Shown here piece after piece: positions 1 through 6,043 of a stretch of 8,693 nt of DNA. The translations under genes were made by a program, and so were the position numbers. The notes beneath the pieces were generated by a model. The model ran no database searches, was not told the DNA's origin, and was given only the letters and a program-made list of their open reading frames with translations. Positions within the stretch are counted from its first letter, which is position 1, and every line of letters begins with the position of its first letter. Source of the stretch: Lentisphaera sp. (lineage in GTDB: Bacteria; Verrucomicrobiota; Lentisphaeria; Victivallales; GWF2-50-93); contig DYMC01000102.1 of NCBI GenBank assembly GCA_020721745.1, forward strand, positions 1 through 8,693. Direction: 5' to 3'.

Positions 1-89
1 GTAAGTCGTTGATAATAAACAATCTTATTTTTTAGGGCGCGAAATTTGGGCTAGAATAAGGCAGATAAACAGAAATATATAGTTTTAAT

Positions 90-1139
90 ATGAAGAGCAA
101 CGTTGTCATAAAAAGAGATAAAAGCCAGCTGGGCGCGATAGCTGGAAGGCTTGGCGTTGCGAAGAGCTCCGTGTCGAGGGCTCTTTCCGGGAAGGGCGGT
201 GTGTCCGGCAAGCTCAGGAGGAAGGTTCTGTCTCTTGCGAAAAATCTGAGCTATTCTCCGAATCCGTATGCTTCCGTCCTGCGGACCGGCAAGCGGCAGG
301 GGCTCGCGGTGATTTCCGGCTTCATGACGCATGTGGTCATGCTGAGAAACAGGGCATTGCTCGATCTTGGACAGGAATATTTCGGGACGGTGAGGTTTTT
401 CGTGATCTCCGCTGGAGAAGGCATCGAAGGCGCGGTATTGCAGGCGATCTCGTTCAATCCGCAGGCGATTGTCGTGAATTCCGTTCCGGGACTTCTCGGC
501 GGCGAAATCGTGCCACGGCTGCTGTCCTACGGAATTCCCATCGTCTCGATAGACTGCGAGAACGGCTTTGGGAAAAATATCCGGATTGATCGTTCCGCAG
601 GCACTGGGCAGGCAGCAAGACTCCTTATATTGTCCGGCTGTGAAAATCCGGTCTATCTTTCCGCGTCGGACATCGAAAACCCGGATGCCCGTCTTGATGG
701 CATAATCGAGGCATACTCGTCTCTCGGCAAGAAACTGTCCGCCTCGCAAATATTCCCGATCGGCGGTATGCATGCGGACCCAATCAGAGCAGGGTATGAT
801 GCCGCGCGCAAAATTATAAGCACCACGCTTTGCGACGGAATCTTCGCGTATAGCGATGAAATGGCTCTGGGAGTGGCCAGGGCGCTTGCCGATGCGAAAA
901 TCAAGGTGCCGGACGAGATCAGGCTCGTTGGATTCGACAATCTCCCGTTTGCGGAATTCGTCTGCCCGAGTCTCACGACAGTAGCCCAACCCATCCGCGA
1001 GCCCGTTGATGTCGCATTGAAGGCATGCATCGAAGATTCTGGCAACGCAAAGTGCGAACGGAGCTTCGAGACGCGGCTCCTTGTTAGAGAGTCGGCACCG
1101 GCTTTGTCAAAAGTTCTAATGGGGAAAATTTTCAAATGA
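90..1139 (+). CDS. LacI-family transcriptional regulator
   Basis: A 349-residue protein of usual LacI/GalR length. An N-terminal helix-turn-helix lies at about residues 13-32, with the recognition helix near KSSVSRAL (25-32). The linker and hinge follow (NPYASVLRTGKRQ, about 57-69). The rest is a periplasmic-binding-protein-like sensor domain with typical late motifs: DGIFAYSDEMALGV, then RLVGFDNLPFAEFVCPSLTTVAQP. Family members bind palindromic operators and release or bind them with a small sugar-type ligand. The ligand cannot be read from the sequence. The ATG at 90 places the HTH at the expected distance from the N terminus, but no good Shine-Dalgarno precedes it and the leader is AT-rich. 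The oxidoreductase gene begins 19 bp after the stop, so this is probably the local regulator of that gene. The family call is secure; the regulon is inferred. Confidence 0.93.
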   Translation: MKSNVVIKRDKSQLGAIAGRLGVAKSSVSRALSGKGGVSGKLRRKVLSLAKNLSYSPNPYASVLRTGKRQGLAVISGFMTHVVMLRNRALLDLGQEYFGTVRFFVISAGEGIEGAVLQAISFNPQAIVVNSVPGLLGGEIVPRLLSYGIPIVSIDCENGFGKNIRIDRSAGTGQAARLLILSGCENPVYLSASDIENPDARLDGIIEAYSSLGKKLSASQIFPIGGMHADPIRAGYDAARKIISTTLCDGIFAYSDEMALGVARALADAKIKVPDEIRLVGFDNLPFAEFVCPSLTTVAQPIREPVDVALKACIEDSGNAKCERSFETRLLVRESAPALSKVLMGKIFK

Positions 1140-1143
1140 AAAC

Positions 1144-1150
1144 AAGGAGA
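1144..1150 (+). promoter_or_regulatory. Shine-Dalgarno of the oxidoreductase gene
   Basis: AAGGAGA sits 8 nt before the ATG at 1159. It lies in the 19-bp gap after the LacI-type gene and supports translation of the second gene from a shared transcript. Confidence 0.85.
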
Positions 1151-1158
1151 AATCTGCG

Positions 1159-2475
1159 ATGAAGAAAAGCTATGTAGTCGTCGGAACCGGTGGCAGGTCG
1201 TCCATGTACATTACCGCGCTTGCCAAGGATTTCAGCGAAAGATGCGAACTGAAGGCTTTTTGCGACTCGAATCAGAAGCGCATGGATTTCTACAACGAAT
1301 ATATTTCAAAGGATCTCGGCCATCCACCGGTCCCGACATACAAGAACCATGACTTCGACAGGATGATCGCCGAACAGAAGCCGGATGTCGTCATCGTCAC
1401 AAGCATTGACAGGACGCACCATCTCTACATCTGCAGGGCGATGGAGCTGGGATGCGATGTCATTTCGGAGAAGCCAATGACCATTGATGCCGAAAAATGC
1501 CAGATGGTCCTGGATACGGTCGGAAGAACAGGCAGGAATCTGACCGTGACCTTCAACTACCGATATTCGCCGAGGAACACGAAAGTCAAGGAGCTCCTCG
1601 CCAAAGGCATTGCTGGCGACATAATTTCCGTGCATTTCGAGTGGCTTCTCGACACGTCCCATGGCGCGGACTATTTCCGCAGATGGCACAGAGACAAGAG
1701 AAACAGCGGCGGGCTCATGGTGCATAAGGCTACACACCACTTCGATCTCATGAACTGGTGGCTTGGTTCATCGCCGGAAACCGTCTTCGCCATGGGGGAT
1801 CTGCGCTTCTACGGCAAAGCCAACGCGGAAAACCGGGGAACGACAGAATTTTACTCGAGGGCGAGAAACTCGGAACTGGCATCCAAAGACCCGTTTGCGC
1901 TCAAGGTCACGGACGGGGACCGCTGGCTCAAAGGATTGTACTACGATGCCGAGGCGGAGGATTCATACTATCGGGATCAAAGCGTCTTCAGCGACGGAAT
2001 CTCGATCGAGGACACTATGGCCGTGATGGTGAAATACAAGAACAAGGCGGTGATGACATATTCCCTCAACGCGTTCTGTCCGTGGGAGGGATACAGGGTC
2101 TGCTTCAACGGGACGAAGGGGCGCATCGAGTTCAATGTTGTCGAAAGCTCCTACGTAAGCGGGCATCACGAGGATTTCAACATGCCGGGCATGCGCGAAC
2201 TCGAAGGCCGCAAGGAGGCGCTCGTCCCTGAAATAATCTTCCAGCCATTGTGGGGCAAGGCGAACGTCATTGATTACGAAAAAGGCGATCTTGGAGGACA
2301 CGGCGGCGGGGACCAGAGACTGCTCAAAAACTTGTTCGAGGGCGTGACGGACAACAGTCTTGGACACGCAGCAAGCCACATTGACGGAGCGATGTCCATC
2401 CTAACCGGAATAGCCGCCAACACGTCGTTCAAGACCGGCTTGCCAGTCAATATCCGGGACATCATCAGATTCTGA
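1159..2475 (+). CDS. Gfo/Idh/MocA-family NAD(P)-dependent oxidoreductase
   Basis: A 438-residue protein with an N-terminal Rossmann fold. The dinucleotide loop VGTGGRSSMY is at about 8-17 and an acidic residue follows strand 2 (FCDSNQKR, 34-41). The family signature EKP is at 104-106, with Lys105 the expected catalytic lysine. The substrate-domain motif GGLMVHKATHHFDLMNWWLG (184-203) includes His193/His194 and Asp196. A C-terminal GGHGGGD (379-385) is typical of the longer dehydrogenases in sugar-utilising PVC and Bacteroidetes bacteria. There is no signal peptide or Tat motif, so it should be cytosolic. Members oxidise or reduce sugars, inositols or glycosides, and some act as NAD-dependent glycosidases. 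The substrate is not evident. It has a strong SD and sits directly behind the LacI-type regulator, suggesting an inducible catabolic step. Confidence 0.93.
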   Translation: MKKSYVVVGTGGRSSMYITALAKDFSERCELKAFCDSNQKRMDFYNEYISKDLGHPPVPTYKNHDFDRMIAEQKPDVVIVTSIDRTHHLYICRAMELGCDVISEKPMTIDAEKCQMVLDTVGRTGRNLTVTFNYRYSPRNTKVKELLAKGIAGDIISVHFEWLLDTSHGADYFRRWHRDKRNSGGLMVHKATHHFDLMNWWLGSSPETVFAMGDLRFYGKANAENRGTTEFYSRARNSELASKDPFALKVTDGDRWLKGLYYDAEAEDSYYRDQSVFSDGISIEDTMAVMVKYKNKAVMTYSLNAFCPWEGYRVCFNGTKGRIEFNVVESSYVSGHHEDFNMPGMRELEGRKEALVPEIIFQPLWGKANVIDYEKGDLGGHGGGDQRLLKNLFEGVTDNSLGHAASHIDGAMSILTGIAANTSFKTGLPVNIRDIIRF

Positions 2476-2488
2476 ATCCAGTACCAAA

Positions 2489-2617
2489 AATAAAATGCAA
2501 AATCACTTTTCCTATGATTTATTCTACAAGAAAGTACAAAAAATTGGCCGCTGACACCATGTTTTTCAAGGTGACAGCCAGTCTGTCATGAAGAAACTGT
2601 TGATTTCGCATTTTATT
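2489..2617. repeat. Compound inverted-repeat block (129 bp)
   Basis: The ends, 2489-2505 and 2601-2617, are 17-bp inverted repeats matching at 16 positions (AATAAAATGCAAAATCA on the left). Inside are two competing hairpins. One pairs CTGACACC (2551-2558) with GGTGACAG (2570-2577) with one mismatch. The other is a perfect 6-bp stem, TGACAG (2572-2577) with CTGTCA (2583-2588), which can be lengthened by 2561-2568 pairing with 2589-2597. The block lies between convergent genes and holds no credible coding sequence. It may be a non-autonomous mobile or repeat element, or a bidirectional transcription-end structure, though no T-tract is seen. Confidence 0.6.
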
Positions 2618-2621
2618 AGAT

Positions 2622-2740
2622 GAGCTGATTTCAAAACTCCGAGTTAGAGGTAAATCCGTTGGAGTCCACAACTTTAGTTGTGTCTTATTATCAATAAGAT
2701 ACACAGCTGAAGCTGTGAACTCCAACTTTGAAATCAGCTC
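2622..2740. repeat. REPIN-like element: two inverted hairpin units inside a 14-bp inverted repeat
   Basis: The outer arms are a perfect 14-bp inverted repeat, GAGCTGATTTCAAA (2622-2635) and its complement (2727-2740). Inside are two 25-nt units in opposite orientation, at 2658-2682 (+) and 2702-2726 (-), identical at 21 of 25 positions. Each starts with GTTGGAGT and continues into a 7-bp hairpin: CACAACT/AGTTGTG in one, CACAGCT/AGCTGTG in the other. One of the four differences is a compensated pair, A-T against G-C. Between the units lies a third hairpin, TCTTATT-ATC-AATAAGA (2683-2699). Only the left side has an extra 22 nt between arm and unit (2636-2657). A conserved 5' tag plus hairpin, present as an inverted pair, is the layout of REP doublets (REPIN/BIME). 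No RAYT transposase is in the window. Confidence 0.7.
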
Positions 2741-2769
2741 AATGGGGCAAATTTGAAATTGCCTCAGAT

Positions 2770-2809
2770 GTAAAGATTCACTGAAGGACATGCTTCAGTG
2801 AATATTTAC
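2770..2809. repeat. Long perfect-stem hairpin
   Basis: ATTCACTGAAG (2776-2786) and CTTCAGTGAAT (2793-2803) form an 11-bp stem around the loop GACATG. After one mismatch the stem continues five more pairs (GTAAA 2770-2774 with TTTAC 2805-2809). It lies downstream of both convergent genes. Neither strand carries a following T-run, so it is not a classic intrinsic terminator, though it could stabilise 3' ends. Confidence 0.65.
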
Positions 2810-2810
2810 C

Positions 2811-2894
2811 CTTCGCACTGCGTCAGCTTGCTCGCCCCACCTTCGGTGCTGGCGAGGCGGGTAAACCCGCCGGCACTGCGTGAGGCGGGTAAAC
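2811..2894. repeat. GC-rich repeat block with two hairpins
   Basis: GCACTGCGT occurs at 2815-2823 and again at 2873-2881. GAGGCGGGTAAAC occurs at 2854-2866 and again at 2882-2894. One hairpin pairs CTCGCC (2831-2836) with GGCGAG (2851-2856), with CACC/GGTG inside. A second pairs GGCGGG (2856-2861) with CCCGCC (2866-2871) around a TAAA loop. The composition differs sharply from the AT-rich repeats just upstream. It begins about 30 bp beyond the stop of the CsgG-like gene and looks like interspersed repeat DNA. Confidence 0.6.
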
Positions 2895-2922
2895 ATCCTG
2901 TATCCTGCACCCTCCGCCTGTG

Positions 2923-3843
2923 TCACCACCCCGGCGTTACTCTAGGATGATCCGGCGCTTCCTTCTGGACGGCCTTCTCGGCCCTTCTGCAGATACTTCC
3001 TGCGAGGACGTTGCCGACGGAGGAAATGATCTTGGCCTCGGATAGCTTCTGCTGCACGTCCGTTATCTCGATCTCCGCCACCTTGGATTCGGCCGCGCCG
3101 AGCACCTCCCCGGTGTCGGGGTCCTTGACGGATTCCCCGAGCTCGTAGACGAAGAGCCTGTCGCCCTTGACCAGTCCCGATCCATCGCCCCGGTTGAGCA
3201 CGATCTTGAGTCCCCCGACCGAGGCGACCTTTATCGGATATATCCCCTCGAGGACGTAGTTCGACGCCTTTGTGGCCGTGGCCTCGAAGAACCTGTCCTG
3301 GAATTCGCCCAGCGTCATCTCCTTTCTCTCGGAGAAGGCAATGTTCTTGCTGTTCAACTTCTCGTTTATGCTGTGCGCGCATACAATCTTGCCGGACTTA
3401 GTCTCTACCACCCTGAAATGCGTCTTGATGGCTCCTATTATGTTCGTCCTCCTCTCCCCGGTGATCTCTATGTTCTTCTGCTCGGCCTGATATTCGACCC
3501 TGTCTATGTATCCTACGACGAGATAGTCGGCGACAAGCAGCTTGCCTATCCTCTCCGCCTCGCCAGGCTTGGAATAGTCCGATTCGGTCAGGTTGTTCTC
3601 GTTCATTATCTTCCTGATGTTGGCCCTCTCGAGCACATCGAACTTGCGGGACTTCACGATGTTCTGCATAAGCTGGTCGGAGAAGGACGTCTCCACGACC
3701 GTCGGCTGTATGACCGTGTCCCCGAAACGTATCTCCAGACTCTGGTCAATTATGAACGGCATCACGGCGAGAGTCGGACGGTCCGCGCAGAACGCGGCGG
3801 CACCGAGCAGGGACAGGGCAAAGACGGCAAGAAGCTTCTTCAT
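2923..3843 (-). CDS. CsgG-family exported protein with FlgT-like C-terminal region
   Basis: A 306-residue protein. A signal peptide covers about residues 1-20 (MKKLLAVFALSLLGAAAFCA). Cys19 is preceded by AAF, a poor lipobox, so type I processing is likelier than lipidation. The mature part opens with RPTLAVMPF (22-30). Next come the CsgG-type motifs FDVLERANIRKIMNENNL (68-85) and ADYLVVGYIDRVE (95-107), and a helical stretch ending in NYVLEGIYPIKV. The last third (about 207-272) has NRGDGSGLVKGDRLFVY...GEVLGAAESKVAEIEI, resembling the FlgT C-terminal beta domain found with CsgG-like proteins. CsgG itself is an outer-membrane secretion pore; many relatives are periplasmic or surface proteins of unknown role. 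No curli subunit or csgE/csgF partner is nearby, so a curli role is not supported. The ATG is fixed by the SD GGAGGAG 5 nt upstream. Confidence 0.83.
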   Translation of the reverse strand: MKKLLAVFALSLLGAAAFCADRPTLAVMPFIIDQSLEIRFGDTVIQPTVVETSFSDQLMQNIVKSRKFDVLERANIRKIMNENNLTESDYSKPGEAERIGKLLVADYLVVGYIDRVEYQAEQKNIEITGERRTNIIGAIKTHFRVVETKSGKIVCAHSINEKLNSKNIAFSERKEMTLGEFQDRFFEATATKASNYVLEGIYPIKVASVGGLKIVLNRGDGSGLVKGDRLFVYELGESVKDPDTGEVLGAAESKVAEIEITDVQQKLSEAKIISSVGNVLAGSICRRAEKAVQKEAPDHPRVTPGW

Positions 3844-3848
3844 GTGGA

Positions 3849-3855
3849 CTCCTCC
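3849..3855 (-). promoter_or_regulatory. Shine-Dalgarno of the CsgG-like gene
   Basis: GGAGGAG on the minus strand ends 5 nt before the ATG at 3843. It is a strong match and fixes the start. Confidence 0.85.
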
Positions 3856-3870
3856 ATTTGTTTAAGGCGG

Positions 3871-3899
3871 AATATATCATCTGCAGAAACGGAAAACAA
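3871..3899 (-). promoter_or_regulatory. Candidate sigma70-type promoter of the CsgG-like gene
   Basis: On the minus strand, TTGTTT (3894-3899) is followed after 17 nt by TATATT (3871-3876). Transcription would start near 3864, leaving a leader of about 20 nt that contains the SD. The -35 match is only moderate, so this is a prediction from motif and spacing. Confidence 0.5.
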
Positions 3900-3981
3900 G
3901 CTTTCAATATTTTGTCGCCGACTTTTCGACGGGCACGCATCAATGGTTCCACCTGTTTCCGTGGCCAATTCTGACGAGATG

Positions 3982-4148
3982 ATTGCAAAACTCTTTTTGC
4001 GGGCATGGCAACACGTGATTTCATACGTGTCAAGAGCATGCCCCTCCACGCCGATTTTCGCGAAAAATCGGCGTAAAAATGGAGGGACGCGGTTTTGCCT
4101 GCGGCAAGCGTCGCTTCGCTCGGCAAGGCGCGTCCGGAGTTTTGCAAT
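3982..4148. repeat. Compound hairpin element (167 bp)
   Basis: A perfect 12-bp inverted repeat bounds it: ATTGCAAAACTC (3982-3993) and GAGTTTTGCAAT (4137-4148). Three further structures follow in order. GGGCATG (4001-4007) pairs with CATGCCC (4038-4044), enclosing ACACGT (4011-4016) with ACGTGT (4025-4030). CCCTCCA (4042-4048) pairs with TGGAGGG (4080-4086), enclosing a perfect 10-bp stem CGCCGATTTT (4049-4058) with AAAATCGGCG (4064-4073). GGACGCG (4085-4091) pairs with CGCGTCC (4129-4135), enclosing small stems such as TTGCC-TGC-GGCAA. No reading frame here looks real. The three-armed plan parallels the 119-bp element at 2622-2740, but the sequence is different. Confidence 0.65.
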
Positions 4149-4159
4149 TGGCTCCTGAC

Positions 4160-4218
4160 AAAAAAACCGTGGAAGGGCTGATGAGGTGTCGGGGGGAGAA
4201 CGGCATGCCCTTCCACGG
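4160..4218 (-). terminator. Intrinsic terminator of the amtB-glnK operon
   Basis: Reading the minus strand, a perfect 12-bp stem (CCGTGGAAGGGC at 4207-4218 with GCCCTTCCACGG at 4167-4178) is followed at once by seven Ts (4160-4166). The stem starts about 20 bp after the glnK stop. The 28-nt loop is longer than usual, but the stem and T-tract are textbook. Read from the plus strand there is no matching T-tract, so it acts on the glnK side only. Confidence 0.88.
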
Positions 4219-4238
4219 CGGGAATCAGCAGACCGACT

Positions 4239-4580
4239 CTATCCTATCGCGTCGCCGCCCTTCTCTCCGGTCCTGATTCGTATGCACTCGACCAGTTCGG
4301 TGATGAATATCTTTCCATCGCCTATCTTCCCGCTCCGGGCCCCTTTGATTATCGCGTCTATGGTCTTTTGGGCGAAGCTATCGTTCACGGCCATGTCCAG
4401 ACGCACCTTCTTGATCAGGTTCACCTCGGTGACAGCCCCGCGGTAGTGCTCCTCGAACCCCATCTGCTGGCCGCAGCCTATCACGTTGCTCACCGTCATC
4501 TTGTGCACCTGCGCCTCAAAGAGCGCCGCCTTCACGTCCGGAAGCTTCTCCGGCTGTATTATCGCCGTTATCAGTTTCAC
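4239..4580 (-). CDS. glnK: PII nitrogen-regulatory protein (GlnK/GlnB family)
   Basis: A 113-residue PII protein when started at the GTG at 4580, whose SD AAGGAG (4588-4593) lies 7 nt upstream. The frame stays open upstream to 4676, but PII homology begins exactly at this GTG (KLITAIIQPEKL). PII trimers bind ATP/ADP and 2-oxoglutarate and, as GlnK, plug AmtB when nitrogen is plentiful. Conserved features are Gln39 in the T-loop, Tyr46-Arg47-Gly48, Lys58, the B-loop SGKIGDGKIF (83-92) and the C-loop IRIRTGE (100-106) with Arg101 and Arg103. Position 51, the tyrosine uridylylated by GlnD in enterobacteria, is Thr, and position 38 is Gln rather than Arg. The gene follows amtB by 40 bp in one transcription unit, which favours GlnK over GlnB. 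Confidence 0.95.
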   Translation of the reverse strand: MKLITAIIQPEKLPDVKAALFEAQVHKMTVSNVIGCGQQMGFEEHYRGAVTEVNLIKKVRLDMAVNDSFAQKTIDAIIKGARSGKIGDGKIFITELVECIRIRTGEKGGDAIG

Positions 4581-4587
4581 CTCAAGT

Positions 4588-4593
4588 CTCCTT
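4588..4593 (-). promoter_or_regulatory. Shine-Dalgarno deciding the GTG start of glnK
   Basis: AAGGAG on the minus strand lies 7 nt before the GTG at 4580. It selects this GTG over upstream in-frame starts that would add a non-homologous N-terminal extension. Confidence 0.85.
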
Positions 4594-4620
4594 CGCTTTA
4601 TATTGTTTTGCTGCTCGAAT

Positions 4621-5994
4621 TCACTTCGTGAGGAAGCCTTGGAAGTCAGGATAGGCCTCCATCCCGTGCTCGCCAACGTCCAGCCCGCATATTTCCTCCC
4701 CGCGGGAAACCCTCAGGCCCATCAGCGCCTTTATCACGCCAAATATTATGAAGGCCGATGCCACGCAGAAACCGGCATACGCAAGGACACCCGTCAACTG
4801 CGCGGTGAAGCTCTTGCCTTCACCCCAGATGCCGACCGCGAGCGTGCCCCACACGCCGCAGACCAGATGCACCGAGGTTGCACCGACAGGGTCGTCTATC
4901 TTGAGCTTGTCTATGCCAAGAACCGCCAGAACCACCAGTATCCCGGCTATCAGACCTATGACTATGGACTCTCCGGCCGAAACAACATCAGCTCCGGCGG
5001 TTATTCCGACCAGCCCTGCGAGAATGCCGTTGAGCACCATCGTCAGGTCGGGCTTCTTATGCACGATCCAGGACGCCATCATCGAACCTACGGCCCCGGC
5101 CGCAGCCGCAAGAGATGTGGTTACAAGCACTAACGACACCAGACCGGGATCCGCGGACAGCACCGAACCGCCGTTGAACCCAAACCATCCGAGCCACAGC
5201 AGGAACACTCCAATGGTCACCATCGGAAGACTGTGTCCCATTATCGGGCGTACCCCGCCGTTCACATATTTGCCAAGGCGCGGACCGACCATTATCGCGC
5301 CGACCAGCGCGGCCCAGCCGCCCACCGAGTGGACAAGCGTCGAACCGGCGAAATCATGGAACCCCATGTCGTTCAACCAGCCGCCACCCCACTTCCAGGA
5401 GCCGGCAATCGGATAGACCAACGCAACATACACTGCGGAGAATATCAGAAAGCTGTTCAGCTTTATCCTCTCGCAGACGGCTCCGGAGACTATCGTCGCA
5501 GCCGTGGCCGCGAACATCCCCTGGAAGAGAAAATCCGTCCAGTAGGTGTAGCCCGCGTTGTAGGCGCTGGTGAGCCCCTCCGGCCCAGTGCCGATGCCAA
5601 AGCCGCCGAAGCCCAGCAGCTTCCCGAATATCCAATTGCCAGTTCCAGGATACATCAGGTTGAAGCCGATCAGCGCGTAGCTCAGAAGCCCTATCGCCGG
5701 AATCATCGTGTTCTTGAACAGTATGTTCGTGCAGTTCTTCGAACGGCAGAGACCAGCCTCCACCGTCGCAAAACCAAGATTCATGATGAAAACCAGAAAC
5801 GTCGCCACCATCATCCAGGTGTTGTTCACCGTAAACATCTCGACACTCACCCCCGCCTTGACAGCCCCGGCGGCGGCCACGTCGGCCGCAGGCACCGCAT
5901 CCTCGGCATGCAGCCCGCACACCGCCAGGCAGAGAATCCCTGCGAAAATCGCAGGAGCAAGCCCTCCAACGCCAATCCGTCCCAACGCATTCAT
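4621..5994 (-). CDS. amtB: Ammonium transporter (Amt/Rh family)
   Basis: A 457-residue inner-membrane ammonium channel when started at the ATG at 5994. A cleavable signal peptide (about 1-30, ending CGLHA) and a short linker precede the first membrane helix at about 58-75; about eleven helices follow, as in other Amt proteins. Recognisable motifs are ATVEAGLCRSKN (76-87), YWTDFLFQGMFAAT (151-164), and DFAGSTLVH with Asp214 and His222, which match the conserved Asp160 and pore His168 of E. coli AmtB. The second pore histidine is His376 in SVHLVCGVWGTLAVG. The cytosolic tail SRGEEICGLDVGEHGMEAYPDFQG (430-453) is the segment that touches GlnK. A longer frame to 6042 is rejected because the SD AAGGGG (6001-6006) fits 5994 and a sigma54 promoter overlaps the longer version. 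It is first gene of amtB-glnK. Confidence 0.96.
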   Translation of the reverse strand: MNALGRIGVGGLAPAIFAGILCLAVCGLHAEDAVPAADVAAAGAVKAGVSVEMFTVNNTWMMVATFLVFIMNLGFATVEAGLCRSKNCTNILFKNTMIPAIGLLSYALIGFNLMYPGTGNWIFGKLLGFGGFGIGTGPEGLTSAYNAGYTYWTDFLFQGMFAATAATIVSGAVCERIKLNSFLIFSAVYVALVYPIAGSWKWGGGWLNDMGFHDFAGSTLVHSVGGWAALVGAIMVGPRLGKYVNGGVRPIMGHSLPMVTIGVFLLWLGWFGFNGGSVLSADPGLVSLVLVTTSLAAAAGAVGSMMASWIVHKKPDLTMVLNGILAGLVGITAGADVVSAGESIVIGLIAGILVVLAVLGIDKLKIDDPVGATSVHLVCGVWGTLAVGIWGEGKSFTAQLTGVLAYAGFCVASAFIIFGVIKALMGLRVSRGEEICGLDVGEHGMEAYPDFQGFLTK

Positions 5995-6000
5995 CCTACA

Positions 6001-6006
6001 CCCCTT
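6001..6006 (-). promoter_or_regulatory. Shine-Dalgarno deciding the amtB start
   Basis: AAGGGG on the minus strand lies 6 nt before the ATG at 5994. It supports this start over the in-frame ATG 16 codons upstream at 6042. Confidence 0.75.
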
Positions 6007-6043
6007 TGTTCGCTTTTGATAAACTTTTGTCTGGCCATCCATC

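Noticed and set aside
14..30. AATAA/TTATT hairpin followed by Ts near the window start, as a terminator of an upstream gene
   Set aside because: The stem is only 5 bp and all A-T, too weak to call; no upstream gene is visible.
51..989. Long open frame of 312 codons on the minus strand
   Set aside because: It lies antisense to the LacI-type gene, shows no recognisable motif, and the plus-strand frame has full family structure.
2519..2791. 90-codon frame on the minus strand in the convergent gap
   Set aside because: It runs through the inverted-repeat elements, has no clear SD and no protein-like pattern; the repeats explain the sequence better.
2489..2894. CRISPR array
   Set aside because: The repeats are inverted and of several different sequences, without regular spacing or unique spacers.
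3373..4158. 261-codon frame on the plus strand
   Set aside because: It is mostly antisense to the CsgG-like gene and then crosses the hairpin element; no motif or SD supports it.
4581..4676. N-terminal extension of the PII gene
   Set aside because: PII homology starts at the GTG at 4580, which has a strong SD at the right distance; the extra residues resemble nothing and overlap the end of amtB.
5995..6042. 16-codon N-terminal extension of amtB
   Set aside because: The SD fits the ATG at 5994, and the predicted sigma54 transcription start near 6034 lies inside the extension.
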